DNA of 40,032 nt, from positions 1 to 40,032 of the forward strand of contig NZ_BMQM01000035.1 in assembly GCF_014648115.1 (NCBI RefSeq), written 5' to 3'. This DNA is from Deinococcus seoulensis (lineage in GTDB: Bacteria > Deinococcota > Deinococci > Deinococcales > Deinococcaceae). Position numbers and translations under genes: made by a program. Shown here piece after piece: positions 39,135 through 40,032 of this stretch (positions within the stretch are counted from its first letter, which is position 1; every line of letters starts with the position of its first letter). The notes below the pieces were generated by a model. The model did no database searches. It saw only the letters and a program-made list of their open reading frames with translations, and had not been told where the DNA came from.

Positions 39135-39563
39135 ATGCCCCGCGCCACTGCTGTCCGGCGTTCCGTCCCCTTCGGTCTTGTCCTTCCGGGGAGTTCCATC
39201 CTGAACGCGATCCGCTCCCGGGACTGGACGCCGGTAGAGGCGCGCGTCGCCGCCGTCTCTTCCCTGTCCCGCAGCTGCGCCGTGACATACGCGTACACCG
39301 TGAAAGGCCGCACCTACCAGAGCGACCGTATCGGGTGGGACGTGTTCGACAGGAACCGTGACGAGGGACCTGACTGCGCCTCTCTCGGAGACGACTCTCA
39401 GCCCGCAGTGGGCGACACCATTCGGGTGTTCTACGATCCTCTGAACCCAGGACAGGCTGTACACCGGCCGGAACTCCCCGGCTCTTCACTGTTCGGCATG
39501 GCATGGGGCCTGGGCTTCACCGTCATGCTGGTGTTCATGCTCGTTCAGGTGTGGCGGCCGTAG
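39135..39563 (+). CDS. DUF3592 membrane-associated protein
   Basis: 142 residues. The core fits DUF3592: WTPVEARVAAVSSLSRSCAV, YAYTVKGRTYQSDRIGWDVF, and VGDTIRVFYDPLNPGQAVHRP ('V.Y.P.NP..av'). A C-terminal helix (LFGMAWGLGFTVMLVFMLVQVW) anchors it; the N-terminal helix found in many relatives is weak or absent, so it may be slightly shortened. Two cysteines (about C48 and C80) could pair. The function of the family is unknown. It lies 48 bp after the UbiD-type gene with its own leaderless -10. Confidence 0.78.
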   Translation: MPRATAVRRSVPFGLVLPGSSILNAIRSRDWTPVEARVAAVSSLSRSCAVTYAYTVKGRTYQSDRIGWDVFDRNRDEGPDCASLGDDSQPAVGDTIRVFYDPLNPGQAVHRPELPGSSLFGMAWGLGFTVMLVFMLVQVWRP

Positions 39564-39753
39564 AACTGGCTACGCAGAGCGGTGCCGGCGGGCGTGGGTC
39601 CGATCCTGGGAGGGGCATACGGCAGCACACCGGGCGGTGTACAGATCGGTGGCGGACAGTTATCGGCATTGTCTCTGAGGGGATTTTTGGATTTCCGTTG
39701 CCTTCCTGAAGAGGGGTGGCCTGGTCGGTCGGCGGATCGGGTGGCAGTGGGTG

Positions 39754-39782
39754 TTGACAGATGGGCAGCCCCGACATATAGT
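39754..39782 (+). promoter_or_regulatory. Near-consensus sigma-70-type promoter at the window end
   Basis: TTGACA (39754-39759), exactly 17 bp, TATAGT (39777-39782). It is, with the dnaK promoter, the best match in the window. Transcription would start near 39789 and run to the right edge. Confidence 0.82.
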
Positions 39783-39788
39783 TCTCTT

Positions 39789-40032
39789 CGCCCGAGAAGA
39801 AGGGCGGAAGCGGAAAGCCCCCAAGGCGCCGCTGGGACGCATGAAAATCTGGTGTTGAATGACGATGACAGGACAGTCCGACAGGACTGTGCGAACGGAA
39901 CACCACCCCGGTGTTCTCCAGAATCGCAAAAACCGACCGAAGTCCTTTCGGGGATGAAGTCAAAACGATACTCAATGAGTACAGCCATGCGCAAGCAAGG
40001 CATCAAACACATCAATCCCGCTCCGCTTGCGG
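39789..40032 (+). ncRNA. Candidate structured RNA or long leader, cut by the window edge
   Basis: Downstream of the strong promoter four hairpins follow in order: CGCCC/GGGCG (39789-39806), ACAGTCC/GGACTGT with a GACA loop (39873-39890), GAACACC/GGTGTTC with a 5-nt loop (39898-39916), and CCGAA/TTCGG (39937-39951). The last bases (CCCGC...GCGG) begin another stem. AT content is higher than in nearby genes. It could be the leader of an rRNA operon, a stable RNA, or the leader of a protein gene: an ATG at 39954 opens a frame (MKSKRYSMSTAMRKQG...) that continues past the edge. The stretch 39564-39753 shows no convincing gene. Confidence 0.45.

Noticed and set aside
36234..39464. Open frame of 1076 codons on the minus strand opposite the UbiD-type gene
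   Set aside because: Antisense shadow of a clear UbiD decarboxylase; it also runs through the binding-protein gene in another frame and has no recognisable domain.
39564..39753. Small gene after the DUF3592 gene
   Set aside because: Open frames exist but have no ATG/GTG with a ribosome site or -10 box, and no recognisable protein pattern.

Overview
This window looks like chromosomal DNA from a Deinococcus or a close relative. The evidence is high GC with strong third-position GC bias, a dnaK operon under a HAIR-like (HspR-type) operator, a DnaJ without zinc fingers, and many genes whose only visible start signal is a TANNNT -10 box 6-8 nt before the start codon (the leaderless mRNA pattern described in Deinococcus). 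The genus is inferred from these traits, not proven. No rRNA body, tRNA, CRISPR array, integrase or transposase is visible. Most genes are housekeeping or conserved genes of modest size, with intergenic hairpins between units.

Layout. 1-3.5 kb (minus strand): DoxX-like membrane protein, RNase PH (rph), glutamate racemase (murI) and a class I/II aminotransferase; murI and rph overlap by 4 bp. 3.5-5.4 kb: class II fructose-bisphosphate aldolase with a clear terminator, then a secreted protein of unknown function. 5.4-8.4 kb: a large secreted subtilisin-like protease lying between two inverted copies of a ~140-160 bp dispersed repeat. 8.5-10 kb: a two-CBS-domain protein and an SDR oxidoreductase. 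10.2-14.4 kb (minus): chaperone operon dnaK-grpE-VF530/DUF2132-dnaJ with a consensus promoter and HAIR operator. 14.4-19.4 kb (minus): menaquinone methyltransferase, Kbl/BioF-type PLP enzyme, DHA2-type MFS exporter, the third repeat copy, and a pair of paralogous lipoproteins. 19.6-21 kb (minus): dihydrolipoyl dehydrogenase.

21.2-24.4 kb (plus): metallophosphoesterase coupled to DNA polymerase III delta' (holB), glyoxalase-II-like metallo-hydrolase and a DUF2270 membrane protein. 24.3-27.2 kb (minus): a three-gene run (a protein perhaps related to acyl-CoA dehydratase activators, a small membrane protein, a CDP-alcohol phosphatidyltransferase with an unexplained start) and a YqhA/UPF0114 protein. 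27.3-31 kb: APH(3')-like kinase, an excisionase-type HTH regulator divergent from an MMPL/RND exporter, with an inverted repeat over the regulator's promoter. 31-34.6 kb: DedA, HAD phosphatase, SDR, M24 peptidase. 34.8-37.1 kb (minus): secreted protein and an amino-acid ABC importer (binding protein plus permease, no ATPase beside it). 37.2-39.6 kb (plus): UbiD-family decarboxylase and a DUF3592 protein.

The last 470 bp have no convincing complete gene. They carry a near-consensus sigma-70-type promoter (TTGACA, 17 bp, TATAGT) followed by four short perfect hairpins, suggesting a structured transcript that continues past the window edge. The most unusual signals are this region, the repeat family whose end coincides with the stop codon of two unrelated genes, the pentapeptide repeat tail of MurI, the paralogous lipoprotein pair with calcium-loop-like motifs, and the CDP-alcohol phosphatidyltransferase lacking a usable start codon for its expected N-terminus.
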